Assembly: GCA_903813345.2 (NCBI GenBank)
Contig: CAIIXF020000009.1
Span: forward strand, 13,094,347-13,158,346
From: Owenia fusiformis
Taxonomy: Eukaryota > Annelida > Polychaeta > Sabellida > Oweniidae
Reading direction: 5' to 3'
DNA length: 64,000 nt
In this document: positions 1-12,400 of the stretch, one piece after another
Layout: each line of letters starts with the position of its first letter
How positions within the stretch are numbered: the stretch's first letter is position 1
Position numbers and translations under genes: made by a program
Notes under the pieces: generated by a model
What the model was told of the DNA's origin: nothing
Seen by the model: only the letters and a program-made list of their open reading frames with translations
The model's database searches: none

Positions 1-880
1 TGTATTAACTAATCTTTTTATTTTAAAACAATAGAACATTCAAGCAGTAACATTAAGAGTATGATTTGTTTACATTCCAAACCATTGCTTACAGCCATGT
101 CTTTGCATGTTCCCCGTGTGCACTTTATTCACCAGTTAAAGACATTCAACCTAAATCCACGTGTTACAACGGAATGGCTTATTTCTGGGGATATCAGCAA
201 TTCGTGGTAACAAGTGGCCTTGGATTGAATGTATACCCACAACTAAAATGAAAAACGAAATGTCTCGATATGTTGAGTGTGCTTTTAAAAAGACAAGAGA
301 GTGGGTCTTTTTTTAAATCGCAGTTTCAGTATATGTGCACAACTTTGCTGTAAGTGATCTGCCTCTTTTAGTGGAGTCAGTTATGACAATACAATTCTAT
401 AATTGCACTCGCTATATATACGGCACAATTTTTTTTACATACAACTCGCAATGGCAAAGAATGTGTTCGATTGATTCAATTTCATTTACGTTGCAGACAT
501 TGCAAAATCGACCATTTTCTTTTGAGCTATCCCACTTTTTGTGACCGTTTAGACCTAATTGACCAGTCATTTACTTCACAACAGTTGTAAAAAAAATTTT
601 CAATCGTGGCATCCGTATGTTCAAGAAAGGTTAGTATTAAACGGAATCTATAAATATAACGATACAATTAGTGTTAAAGATCGCATCAATCTGATCTTAA
701 ATTGTACAAACGACGATCTTGCATTGCAACCTATGTCGACCTATGTCGTAATAATTCATTCGATGTACATTAACGCTCACAACTTCGCTCATAAACACGA
801 GCAAATAATTTATCTATTTTCTTATTTATATGTATTTACTCCCAATTAATGTACAAATGTAACTCTCTTATATAAGAGGT
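1..880. other. No gene recognised; dispersed repeat at left edge
   Basis: I see no coding exon with splice signals here. About 90 bases at the left edge (roughly 10-95, containing ATTTTAAAACAATAGAACAT) match 5155-5240 with scattered differences, so the start of the window is a copy of a dispersed repeat. The open frames in this stretch have low-complexity, codon-random translations and no family resemblance. Confidence 0.5.
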
Positions 881-884
881 AAAT

Positions 885-1225
885 AAAGAATACATACAAT
901 ACAATAGTTTGTGAGGGACTAAATCAAATGCAGAAGTTAAATCTAAACATTTTTGTTATCATCAATGTTTTCATGAATATCATGCACTATGTTAATAAGT
1001 TGGTTGACAGTACTATGTTTAGGTAGAATACCACTTTTAATCCTATAAATAAGACTTTGCTGCAGAAGGTGAGTCAAGATTTTTGGTGGATTATAGATTC
1101 TAGGATTTTGGAGATTGAGCTTAGCAGGGTCACTGGTCTATAATAAGTAACTAGTTCTCTATCTCCTTTTTTGAAAATTGGGACAATTGTCCCTTCCTTC
1201 CAAATATCAGGAAAAGTGTTTTAAA
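885..1225 (-). pseudogene. Decayed LINE reverse transcriptase fragment
   Basis: Read on the minus strand, the segment encodes a broken piece of a non-LTR retrotransposon reverse transcriptase. It starts with a stretch reading FPDIWKEGTIVPIFKKGD, followed by a YRPVTLLSSISKILE-like block, the typical 'NYRPISLLS..SKILE' region of LINE polymerases. A frameshift and in-frame stops follow. The next recognisable part, in another frame, is a GILPKHSTVNQL-like stretch matching the 'QYGFR..RST..QL' region. It sits just 3' of the collagen-like gene and is non-functional. The subfamily cannot be told from so short a piece. Confidence 0.7.
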
Positions 1226-1282
1226 TCTCGTAAATAGGTTAATAAACATGTTAACGACGTGCTTCGTCCACGACCTATGGTT

Positions 1283-4200
1283 TTACTTTGAACAGACAAC
1301 ACACGTGAGCTCTCGTCCCCCGACGTAGTTAGGACAAGGCAGCACTCCACATATTGCCTGGGTCGGGTAGAAAAGAGCACCATTAATACTTTCCTTTCCA
1401 CCCGGAATTGTTTCCGGCGCTTCGTCCATGCACTCAAAATCTTTACTGCTAGCGTGACCATAATGTTCGGCTGTTAAGTATCCCTTGTACTCCATTGTCC
1501 AACCATTCGGACAGGTATGTTTTGCCGGAAACATCACGACATTCCTTGGTACTTGGCATAACGCACATGGAACATCATTGTCGTGGAGAGATTGCTTATC
1601 GCCTTGCTTCGGTGCATTCGTACCCAAATAAGGATTACCATCACTAGGTATTTCATACTCTGCCCCATATATATAAGCACCATAACCGCTAGTACTGTCC
1701 ACAAAATTCCCCCATTCTGGTTCATTCGGAAGACATAGATAATTACCACCACTTCCGGAATGCGTATAGTGTGAACCGGCCGCGACACCTTCAAAGACAA
1801 ATAAATGTTCACTAAATGTTAAACAATGAACATTTCATTTCGTCTTATTAAAAACTATGCCAATTTTAATCAGCGAATCGTGAAATTATGACTACTGATA
1901 CACGTTTAGCATATAATGAGCCAAACATACTGTAGTATATACCAACCTGTATAAATGAGAGTTGCTGATGCATTTAGAGGACATTGAGTTCTTCCCCATC
2001 TTGTGTAAACGGACCACACTGCCGAGTTTATGTCTACAAGTTAGCGTAAAAGTTTCCTCAAAATTGTTTGTGAGAGATCCGAAAATCATACAAAAGAAAG
2101 ACATTCAGAAAATACAGAAAATGTGGGGTGTAAAGCGGTTATATGCCACCATTATCAAGACGTCTTAATAAGACTATAACCATGATAGATAATTATTCCT
2201 GATGCCATTTTCATAAAACCCCCTTCAAAATCTTGAGTCAAACTCTCACGATGTTTTTTCATATCATCAGCTTATTAAGGGGCAGAACACTGTCAAAACA
2301 GTTTGGATTTTGTCTGGCATGAATATATACTGTATGAACAAATGAATCATCATTGGAATGAGAGGACACGTGACAACATTGTAAGCTTAAACTAAATTTA
2401 ATTCATGTAATTATCACTGGTTTGGGGTTTTACAATGTTTTTGCTTGTTCCTTTTTCTTGGGACGAGCTGTATAACGGAAAACTTAAATTTTGAAACATC
2501 GTGCCAAACAATCTTATCTGAGGACCGAGAGTTGTTTGTAGAATGAATCGCTTGTGTTTTTCATGCATTTCGCTTGTGTTTTTCATCTAAAAAACATGAA
2601 TACACCTTAATTGATTGATTGCACCATATAATCCCAAAAAATAATTCTAATTTTCAAGGATTAACTATGGATTAACACCCAGGTATTTTTATTTTTTAAC
2701 TTCAGAGGGCTGGGAATCATTGATTACGAATGCTTTTGATTAATATAAATAACGCTGTTTTAAATAGGTTTCTTGTATGCAAATAATTTCTCAAATTGTG
2801 TATATGGTACCCATTTCTTAATCCCTAGACTTTTCTCTTTAAGGGATTTCCCATAGTAATCCAATGGTATAGTTCCAAGCAGATTTTGAGAGGATAAGAA
2901 TACACACCTTCTTCGTTGTTTTGGTTTATATCAAAACCCAATAAGGTGTGTATTTATTTTATTCGAAAGCGTTCGTAATCAATGATTCCCAGCCCTCTGA
3001 AGTTTGAAAAATAAAAATACCTGGGTGTTAATCCATAGATAATCCTTGAAAATGAGAAATATTTTTGGGATTACATGGTACAATCTTATAGTCAATGTAT
3101 AGATAAAAACACAATCGAAATGCATGAAAAAAACTCCCCAGATTCATTCTACAAACCAGCAAGTCGAATAATCTCACCCATACCTTCATGTTCGATTGGC
3201 AGCTTTATGTCAACGTTGCATTCTTCTTCCACAGTGGGTATACTCTTTAGAGTTGACTGTATAAAAAGTATAATGTTACATCCTGTGATTTCAATGAATT
3301 GATAAAACTCTATTCTAATTAGTAAATAAAGCCTGGACAGAACAATTTTCCAACCTATTTTTTCCTGATAACCATAATGTTATTTAGACATTTCATCAGC
3401 TACAGAAGGAGATTAGGACAAGAATTATTAGGAAATATTTTAGGGTCGGGGGTAAGAGCAGACAGACATTAGATTGCACAACATATCTTTACATAATATA
3501 TTATATGTTATTTAATTATTCCATTTTAACTAATACATTATGTGAAATGACGTGTCGCAAAAAGGTGGCGCATTTGTTTTTTAAGGGTATTGCGTGAATG
3601 TAACTTTGATTCCCCGGATTATAAGATAATATTCTAATTGAAGTTATATATCATTTTAAAGCTGTTTTGATGAAGTTTTTAGATCAACTACAATCCGTTC
3701 ACGATTCTTGCGCGTTCTTTTTTAAAAAAGAGTTTTTTACCAAAACATACTTTAAACGCTCATAACTCAAACAATATATGACTATTATACTTATTTTTCG
3801 TCTTGATAAAGGCAGATGGAAGTTTTATTTCAACGGATGAATTTTAGTAAGCATCCCATATTGTGACGTCATAGAGTTTGAAAAATAGAATCTGTTGACA
3901 GCGACCTTTATTGCTCATTTTTTGTTACCTTCAACTTTTCAGGTGTACATTTAACAAAAAATACGAGATCAATTTTTAATAAATCATACATGATTATTTT
4001 GCTCTTAAACTCTAGTTTATTAATAAATAGTTGATTTTGTTCGCAAAAGTATGTGTTTTCTGTTGTATGTGGAAAAGTGGAGGACGAAAGGTTTTCAAAA
4101 TTCATTAAAATAGGGCTAATTTACGCCATTCGCCTATTTTCAAGCACAGCAACACGTATATTTATTTCACCTAAAATATCAATTGATTCGTGTTTTATGA

Positions 4201-4775
4201 TGCTCCTATCCCATTGTTAATACATATACGATATCAGAGTTATTCGCCTTAAATATTTTGAGAAATAGAGGCAAATGTGGAGAACGAAATGATTTCCATA
4301 GGTGTACATTTTTTCTCAAAAAACGTCACATTCTGTGGTATTAAACAGCGCAAATGTGTAACAATGCGTGCGCGACCTTTTTGCGACACGTCAATAGATG
4401 AAATACATGAGTAAAATTTCATGGACGCAAGCTAATATATGAGCTAGCACTCTAACTTCTAGAATTGTTTTCCATATAAAAAACTGCCACTTAACAGAAG
4501 ATGGCCATCATTTTAAAAATGCTGTAATTATAGTAACTAATCGGCTCACGCTTATGTGAGCTAGGCATTATCATCACATCAATATGATGTATATAGCACT
4601 GTCACAATTCACTTAATGTAGCTTGGTTAAAATACGTAAAAGCAATTCATACCTTTATCTTGGCAACACGCTGACTGCAGGTTGGTTGCTTTGGTTTCTT
4701 TCGTTTGCCCAGGACTGCGGTAACTAGGCAACCGATGATGAGCACTCCAAAAATACAAGAACGAATTGAAAACAT
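1283..4775 (-). CDS. Short-chain collagen C4-like secreted protein (partial model)
   Basis: Exons seen on the minus strand are 4775-4653, 2033-1947 and 1788-1283 (stop). The first exon encodes 41 residues: start, a hydrophobic signal peptide ending near VTAVLG, then KRKKPKQPTCSQRVAKIK, with a clean GTATGA donor. The second reads SAVWSVYTRWGRTQCP, the hallmark 'YTRWGRTxCP' of this family. The third starts at an AG acceptor and contains AGSHYTHSGSGGNYLCLPNE, YIYGAEYE, PCALC, HTCPNGWTMEYKGYL and a Cys-containing C-terminus. The join of exons at 1947/1788 is exactly in phase (G|GT glycine codon). The signal exon ends in phase 0 but the WGRT exon needs one preceding base, so at least one exon of 3n+1 bases (expected Gly-X-Y or helical part) lies unseen between 4652 and 2034. 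Family proteins are extracellular; in molluscs and other invertebrates their role is not settled. Linking the signal exon to this gene is inference from strand and position. Confidence 0.8.
2400..3180. repeat. Foldback (inverted-repeat) element, copy 1
   Basis: The two halves are inverted copies. The left half carries CAGAGGGCTGGGAATCATTG and AACACCCAGGTATTTTTATT; the right half carries CAATGATTCCCAGCCCTCTG and AATAAAAATACCTGGGTGTT. The arms include about 120 bases of close identity plus weaker outer similarity down to a GTAGAATGAATC / GATTCATTCTAC pair. A second copy lies at about 48250-48780. No transposase is encoded, so this is a non-autonomous foldback/MITE-like family. It lies in the long first intron of the collagen-like gene. 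Confidence 0.75.
3548..4393. mobile_element. MITE-like element with TGACGTGTCGC termini
   Basis: The ends are inverted repeats: TGACGTGTCGCAAAAAGGTG at the left and ...GCGCGACCTTTTTGCGACACGTCA at the right. About 19 terminal bases match perfectly. The interior has no coding potential. No clear target-site duplication is visible, so the superfamily is open. It lies in the first intron of the collagen-like gene. Confidence 0.6.
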
Positions 4776-6487
4776 TGTAACTCGTTCGATGTATTTAAAT
4801 GATGTGCGAAGTCGAAGAAGTTGCAATCGAGTCTCTTCTTATCTTCTGACAATGCTCTGTAGAAATGGTGTTCCAAGTCGGATAGGCTGCTAAGTCCAAC
4901 TTGTGATGCCGTGAAACATTATCTTGCCGCCGGAGAAAATAGTTCGGCTCTATTATTTCAAACTGATTTGACAACAGAGCATTTTCTGGAACTAGGATTA
5001 GATTCCAACGCGTGTAATAATCCAGCATCAGGGCAAGTAGTTCCGGATGAATTATAGATTATTCGATCATTTAAGAAATATGCCACGATAGTTATTGATT
5101 TTAACTGATAAATCATAGCACAACTGCTTTAAATGCTCAAATAAACTATTAACCAATTTATTTCAAAACAATAGAATATTCAAACAGTAACATGTTGACG
5201 AATGATTTATTTATATTTACATTTCAAATCACTTCTTCTTGCCAGGCCCCTAGCTGCCTCGGTCAATCTTGATGTTACTAATGTGTTAGTGTTTCTCAAA
5301 TTTGCTACAGGGTATTCAAAAATGGAAACCCTGCATTTTCCTCATACCTTTGTCATTTTATAATATTAATCTTTGATATTTCACACATTGGTACATCATT
5401 CACTTTCCTACCAGCCTATTATATTTCATTACCATCAAACTGATACTCACAATTTTACAGCACTTTGAACAACATGCTTCAGGTTTGGGCATTATCCCGC
5501 TGTAGTCAAACCTGCACAATTGTCAATGACCAGAATACATTCCTCAGCAGGTATGGCCTGAATAACACGAATGATCTCACTTATTGAGGCCTGCAATTGT
5601 CCTGGCGTCATTCTCATACACTCTGTCTTTGCCGTATCCCCAAAGGTACGGACATTTTGGACGATGTGTGCAGGTTTGCTGAAAGCGCAACAGTGGCCAC
5701 TGAGGCATGTTCTGTCATGAAATATAATAGGGTGGTAGGAAATAGAATGATGTACAAATTTTCACCACTCTGTACTTTTCATCACTTTGAGCAATCAAAA
5801 AACGTGGAATAAATCAAAATCTCAAGGAAATATATCAAAACCCAGACATGTGGGCATATGAGGAAATATATAATAGACTATACCAAGGATAAGTCATAAA
5901 GCTCAAGTTAATCCTGGTTAATAAACCACTTTTGAAATTTCCCTCTACAGAAAGTAAAATCTTCCAATGCGAAAAGCGACATTGGTACTGCTTTGGTATT
6001 GGATTAATCGGCTACTTAGTAATGAACTTATACATAGTTAATTTTACATTGCAGATGTATGGAGATTTGCATTGTTCTAATAGTAATTATGTTATCATAA
6101 ATGAAAGATATTTCCCCATGCATCGAAGTCAAACTTGATTATAAAGATTTTGTTCGTCTCTGTATAATAGGCCCTGAAGTCGGAAAAAGACATCAGGATG
6201 TCAGAAACGTTTTATTCTGCAACCGCATTAACATAAATCAGTCTAGGTGTCTTCTTTGGTCTAACGTTTACTTTTATAAATTATTGTAGTGGGCCTTCGA
6301 AGCGTTCACTAATGATAACTGCCGGGATATACCGCCCATTTGACAATTCGCGCGTCCCAGGTCAGGGAAGCAACATCATTCTTACAATTATATAATTTAT
6401 AAGATTTATATGAATTAATTGTCTGACAATCTGGAAATATAAATCACCCAGGGGAGTAAAATCCATCCCCCTCTAACATCTTCGAAG
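4776..6487. other. Spacer between collagen-like gene and receptor A; contains repeat pieces
   Basis: No exon was recognised. The stretch 5155-5240 repeats the left edge of the window. An inverted pair about 38 bases long (TACATCATTCACTTTCCTAC near 5389 and its partner GTAGGAAATAGAATGATGTA near 5737) brackets about 300 bases and marks a decayed inverted-repeat element. The open frame at 5597-5812 lies inside it and has no recognisable function. Confidence 0.5.
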
Positions 6488-9400
6488 TTACACAAATGCT
6501 TTGTTATCACGCCCAACCATTGAATGGTTCTTGGTTCCGTCGCTACAATTTGGTGATAGAGTTTCATCGTTGATGGTCGCAGGATTTCCATTATGTTCGG
6601 AATCGGTATGGTTAGCGGAATGCATTGCAAAATTGTTTTCACAATCGGGGTCTAGGTCTGCTCCATATGCAACAGGGTGTGTCACATTCTCATCCTAAAA
6701 AAGTTAATTTAAGGATGTTTCATTCCTTCTACGCATTAAAAACATCTTACTGTTGAACCGAATGTATTAAAATATTTGACATTGTTCATAAAGACTATTC
6801 AAGGAGTTTACCCCTAGCTAGACTCAGTACATTGTGAACTGATTATCAAAGGTGTAGTTTGAAACTTTGAACACGTAGCATGGGTTCTAAGTTCTAAATC
6901 AGGAATAAATCAAATATTTTCCAAATCGTTTCCTCCATTTTTATGTCTGCTTTTTGGTTTAAAATACAAGAAGTGGGTAAATAGAACAGTCATCTTTACA
7001 GTCAATTTGACATTATGAAATTGATGAAGTCTTAAAATGATCTTTGGTGCATTAGACTAGTATTATGCAATCCAATTATATGAAATACTAAGTTCTGATT
7101 GGCTGGAACTGAACACTCCTTGCTTTGCAATGTGTTAATCTAAAATCATTTGAAACAGCCTTCACTATACTCTAAGTATACTCTTACGTTTTGTTTTCCT
7201 TTTGGCTTTTTAACAACCTTTCCCCATATGCACTCTAGAATAAGGCATATTAAACCAAGAGCGATCCCTGCAACAACGATGATGAATATTCCCAAAACTT
7301 TGCTCAGTGTAAGGCCTGTGTTGTCATCCTCTGATCTTTTACATTTATTTTGATCGGGACTGCTCCACCAATGTAACTTCCTCCTTTCTAAGAAACGCTC
7401 GTTCTGCAGTTGAAGAATTCTGCAAAATTGAAACACAAAATATTACTAAGTAAGATCTCTGCATTTCTTCATTTATACAAAATCGAGACTGACAAGAAAA
7501 TAGAGATAATATTACTCCGGATGTTTTGAAACCCATCCCATATAGTGATTAATCGAGAAGACGTGTAAACGGAGTAACAGTTGTTCATAAGAGAAATATC
7601 TATATTCCCTACATGTTATTCACGTTTTCCACAAGAGGGGAGTTTTCTTGGAAGGCAAATCCATAAGGTTTCAAGCTGAACTGATCTCCAATCACTTCTA
7701 GATCACACTCCTTTTGGGCTAAATACTTTACCATGGGACCCTCATTAAGAAAGGCATAACGTTCCTCTCTTACACGCTTTATGCCCTCAAAGGTTGAGTT
7801 AACAAAGCCAGTTTCTCTCATATTGCGCCACATATTTGAGAACTTGTCTCCCAAAGGGTATTCCCAGACTGCATATTTCGACCTCATTTTTTCATCCTCC
7901 ATCTCGTTTCCAATGCTCAGGTTTTTCCAATGTTCATAAAAGTTTTTCTCAATATCAGCCATGCGGCGAAAGTACGTCTGCATACTTGAATCGGCAAATG
8001 TCGAATATCTAATTGTTTTCTGCGCAGCTAAATCTGCGAGGGATTTAATGGGTGTCGTCAAACGGGAGTTGGTCAGAAAAGCAGCCAAATTTGCAGTGTA
8101 TGCTGACATTAGTATAAAGGAAAAGAACCACAGTCCTCCAACAAGAACCCTGGTTGAGAAAGATCGTGGCATTGGAGCTCCACCTAAACATCCAAAATTG
8201 AATATTGTACAAAAGGGGAGCTACTTACGAATGCCATTAATATTTAATTACATTTTGTGACATGTTGAAGGTCAGCTTATATTTTGATATAAATTCCTTC
8301 AATGACTACCTTGGTAAAGTCAATGTTTTCAATCACTTGATATAACAGTGAGTTTATACGATTTGGTGAATCCCCAAAACGGACAATGTGGTAGGATATC
8401 CCTACCTGATTGGGTAAAAGCCCCCATTGTAAACCACATGCTTTCTTTTGGTGTAAATACTTGGCTTGCATCAAGTTTCTTATCCCTAGTTCTGTTTCTG
8501 TAGCTATAAGGACTGTATGTATCAAACAACGTCATAAGGACTCCGGTCACCACTAACGCTCCGCCAATTAATGCCCATACATTACCAGTGAATATTGTAG
8601 TGAATTCAAAAGTGTCTGGTTGTACTCTCGACTTCTTCATGAGTATTTGAATGCCGGCGTACTCGTGGTAGGGAGTTGTGAAGTCGACAACAGTCTCACG
8701 TTCTGACGTAATCGAGATTGGTCCAACTGCCATGTCTGCGGTCTAAAATTATGAAACCGATGAAGTTAGCTAATCAGAATCCCAAAACAGACAAGGGGCC
8801 ACTTGACCTAGTGTGCAAGTTCTTTTCGAAGTTTCGTTTTTAAGTTGAGTTGGTCCGAAGTTAATTTCCATGCTGAAAACACAATCTTTAATCCAAGAAA
8901 AATGAATGGGAAATTTTCGAAAGTATGAATAAAAGAAGATCATACTTACCTTGTCAGGTTACAAAGTAAAACTGGGTGAAACTCGGATAATGAGGACCGT
9001 TGGTTATACTAATTTACACTGTAGCTACTCCCCGTGTCAAATTATAGAATGGTATAGTTTTTTTTATAATGCCCCACCTGTCGGTACGGGACTGAGTTTT
9101 CCTATCGCAATGCCGATTTTCTTCCAATATTCAAGAACATAGCAAAAACGCTTGAACCCCAAGTTTATTTTGTTCTAGTTTCGAACTCTTTGGCTATTTC
9201 CAGACAAAAATTAAACATAAAACATTAGATATTTTCAAATGGCGAAGGTTGTCAAATAAAGTCGTCGTATGAATGCTTGTGGATCAGTGCAATACATATG
9301 CGGTATTATCGACTATTTAACGTATACATAAAAATATTGGGTGAGACTTGAGATAATGTATGCGGCGCCGGTCAAAATTGAAACTTCTGATTGGGTTCGA

Positions 9401-12400
9401 AGCCGAGATGCCCGGATATGCCCCAGCAAAAGCCGGAATTCACGTGATTTTTCACGAAGAAGGGGCGGAGTTTAAGCGAGATCCATCGAGACTTCTCCAT
9501 TTAAGGAAAGTGTCAGTCCGCTTATAACTCCGCCTTTTTGCCCTTAAATGGAGAATGCCATTTTCGAAGGGGTCCTTTATAGGTGAGATTTTCATCGGTT
9601 TTTTCCTAGATCTTTGACGTTTATGGAGTTATTTCAACCATTCTTTGTCAGTGTACACCTCTCGCCAATATTCATCTTAATAACCTATTGCCGAGTAATT
9701 TATTTTTTTGATTTGACAAAAATTCGATCAGAAACTACCTATTACGAAAAACTCCAGAGATATATTTTAGCTAGGCTTGGTCCGAGGGGCCCGTCTTAAG
9801 TGCGTGTTGAATTAAATGGAGCCCGGGTGTCGTAGTGATGAGTTTGAATTATGTCGATTATTCGATTGTTATATATAAATAAACATCGATCTTCGGCGAA
9901 GATAAAGTAAGAACAACATATATATCCGAGAAACATGTTGGTAAGTACAGTATTTCATTTATAATGGCAGAAAATCAAATTGAATCGAAATCGAATTTTC
10001 AACTTTTTCAATTTTTTTTCGTTCGATTATTTTGATTTTCAATTTGATTTTTACATTCTATCTTCTTCGTCCTGCGGGACTATACTAGGCATAGGCCCGG
10101 AACATGTATAACATTGAGTCAAATTCACTTATAGAACATGCTGTAAGCTTTATTTCTTTACATTTTTACGGGCCTATGCCTGGGCTATGATTCTAGGCCT
10201 AGACTACTAGATCTATAGGACTTAGACTAGCCTAAAGCTAGAGCCTTAGATCTGGCTCTTTCAGAGGCTGTGACTGATCTGTTAGAACGAAAAAAATTAA
10301 AAGGTGCTTCTGTGCCGAAAATCAAATTCTCATTATACATTGAGAAGATACTCTTTACCAAGAAACCAAAAATGGAAGTTTCGACGGAAAGACATGACGT
10401 TCAAGTCAAAATCTCTGAATCTTGCTAGGTACATGACAGATAAAGAGAATTTAAATCCTGATCGGCAAAGAAGCGGCTAATAACTAATACATATTTTCTC
10501 AACAAAAAGCACTGATGTGGCTCACATTGGGAGATAGTAGTAAGCACTTGAAGTTGATTTCAGTAGATCAGTTACATCTGTCATGATTTCAAGGAAAGAC
10601 ACAAAGTATCCATCAAAAGAGAAAAGCTTACATAAATGCGAGCAAAATCTGCAAATTTATTATAGCTATTGACTTCTCGAATATGTTGAACGCACAACTC
10701 TAAACAATACTTGAAATAGAATAAAATTGACAAAATATGAGAAGACAGTCTAAAACCTAACTGGGAGAGCTGCCATTGTTTGCCCGGAAATCTTCAGAGA
10801 TTTTGACTGGTACTTTGTGTCTTTCCATCAAAATTGCCATTTTGGTTTCTCGCTGGGTAATTCACAGATGAAGAGAAATCTTGATTGACAAAAATACAGC
10901 TGATAGCTAACAGCTTTTCTTAAACAGAAGATAAAGGAAGATATAAAGGAACCTGTTATGATTTTGAAGCGGGTGATAACCGATAGGGGGCATGTTAAGG
11001 CTGTAAGTAGAGGGTGTAGCAATAAATCTAACCCAAATAGAGTTTAACACATCTCAGTATAGGCAAAATTAAAATTCATTAAAGTTTCATCACTTTAGCA
11101 TGTGTACATTTGCTGGCCTTCTAATATTTTGCCAATAGATTTGTTAGGCTTGATTGCAAATTCTTATGAAATATATGAGTGTATGGTTTCAATGTACTGT
11201 ACTCCCGATATTTTTCGCGTGCAATTTAGTTTCGTGCTTTTCGCGATTGTGTAAAAATCACGAAAATTAATAGTCGCGAATATCGCCAATTAAAGGCTGA
11301 GGTGCAACATGCCATTGACTAAGATCTAGAGATTGTAAATCTTATCCAAAGTATATGATATTGGGTAGATGGCAGTTCTTAAATATATGATAGACACCAA
11401 TAATTCAACATCATAATTTAACCTTTTCCATTAAATATACCCTGTATCAAGCACAAAAACGTATTTACACCCTTTACTAAAATGGCAACCCCTCTATCAC
11501 GCACTTGTAGCTTAGAATAAAGAAAGTCGGTTCATGGTATGTGCTTATTCAACCACTAGATGTCACTATGTGCTTTTTCCTGAACTAGTTCTATATAGAT
11601 CAGACATTTGGGATTTGCTTAAACAACTCACCCTATCGATAAGCTCCCCGATCATACCACTCCAAGTTTCATCTTCCTGTAAATTCCCGAACTTTTTGTC
11701 TGCTGGCTCTTTTATTGTGTAGTCGAACTCAGCCCTCTTGGCAATCTCATCCAATAAGTCAATGCAATAGCCGTAGAATGTTGTGCCGTTTTTGAAAACG
11801 AATGGCGGTTCCTATTATAAATATGAATAACCAGAATTAAAAGGCGCTAACTGAATTTTACAAATCTTTTGACTCATAGGATCTACTAATATAAAAATGC
11901 CTGAATATCTCCAATTCATTCCTGCAAGTTGTTTTACAGCATTTCGTTTGAGAGGTTAGTTTTTTATACGACAACCAAATATGCAAATTAGCAATTGACT
12001 GTAAGTTATACATACAGGTACATACACGTGATGCATTTGTCTTACCACAACCGTTCTGATGCTAAGCACTGGCCTCTCGTCACTGCTGAGTTTAAAGTTC
12101 TTCAACAACATCGTTCCGTTTGTGTCACTCCATTCGCCAAGCTGGAATATTTTTATTCTATATACTCAACGCTCCATATCAGTGGTGATTGGGTTTAAAT
12201 TTCAAAACAATGTAATCTGCGACTCGAAGGTATGGGTGCCACAGCAGAAGCAAATGAAACAATTGCACAACTCATAAATAATAAATCAGTGGAAAGATTG
12301 ATTAAGAGTGATAATTCGCAAGTTTAATGAAGGTTGAAACTGTTATATACTTTTGTGAGGTTTGTAGGGTTGTCTTCAGAAATGTGCATCCTGGCTATAT

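Noticed and set aside
5597-5812. Possible transposase or host gene at 5597-5812
   Set aside because: It sits inside an inverted-repeat relic and neither strand shows a recognisable catalytic motif.
8951-9142. Possible extra exon of receptor A next to a good donor at 8950
   Set aside because: The minus-strand reading has stops in the needed phase. The exons at 11632 and 8742 already join in phase inside a conserved S1 stretch (GELIDR-TADMAVG).
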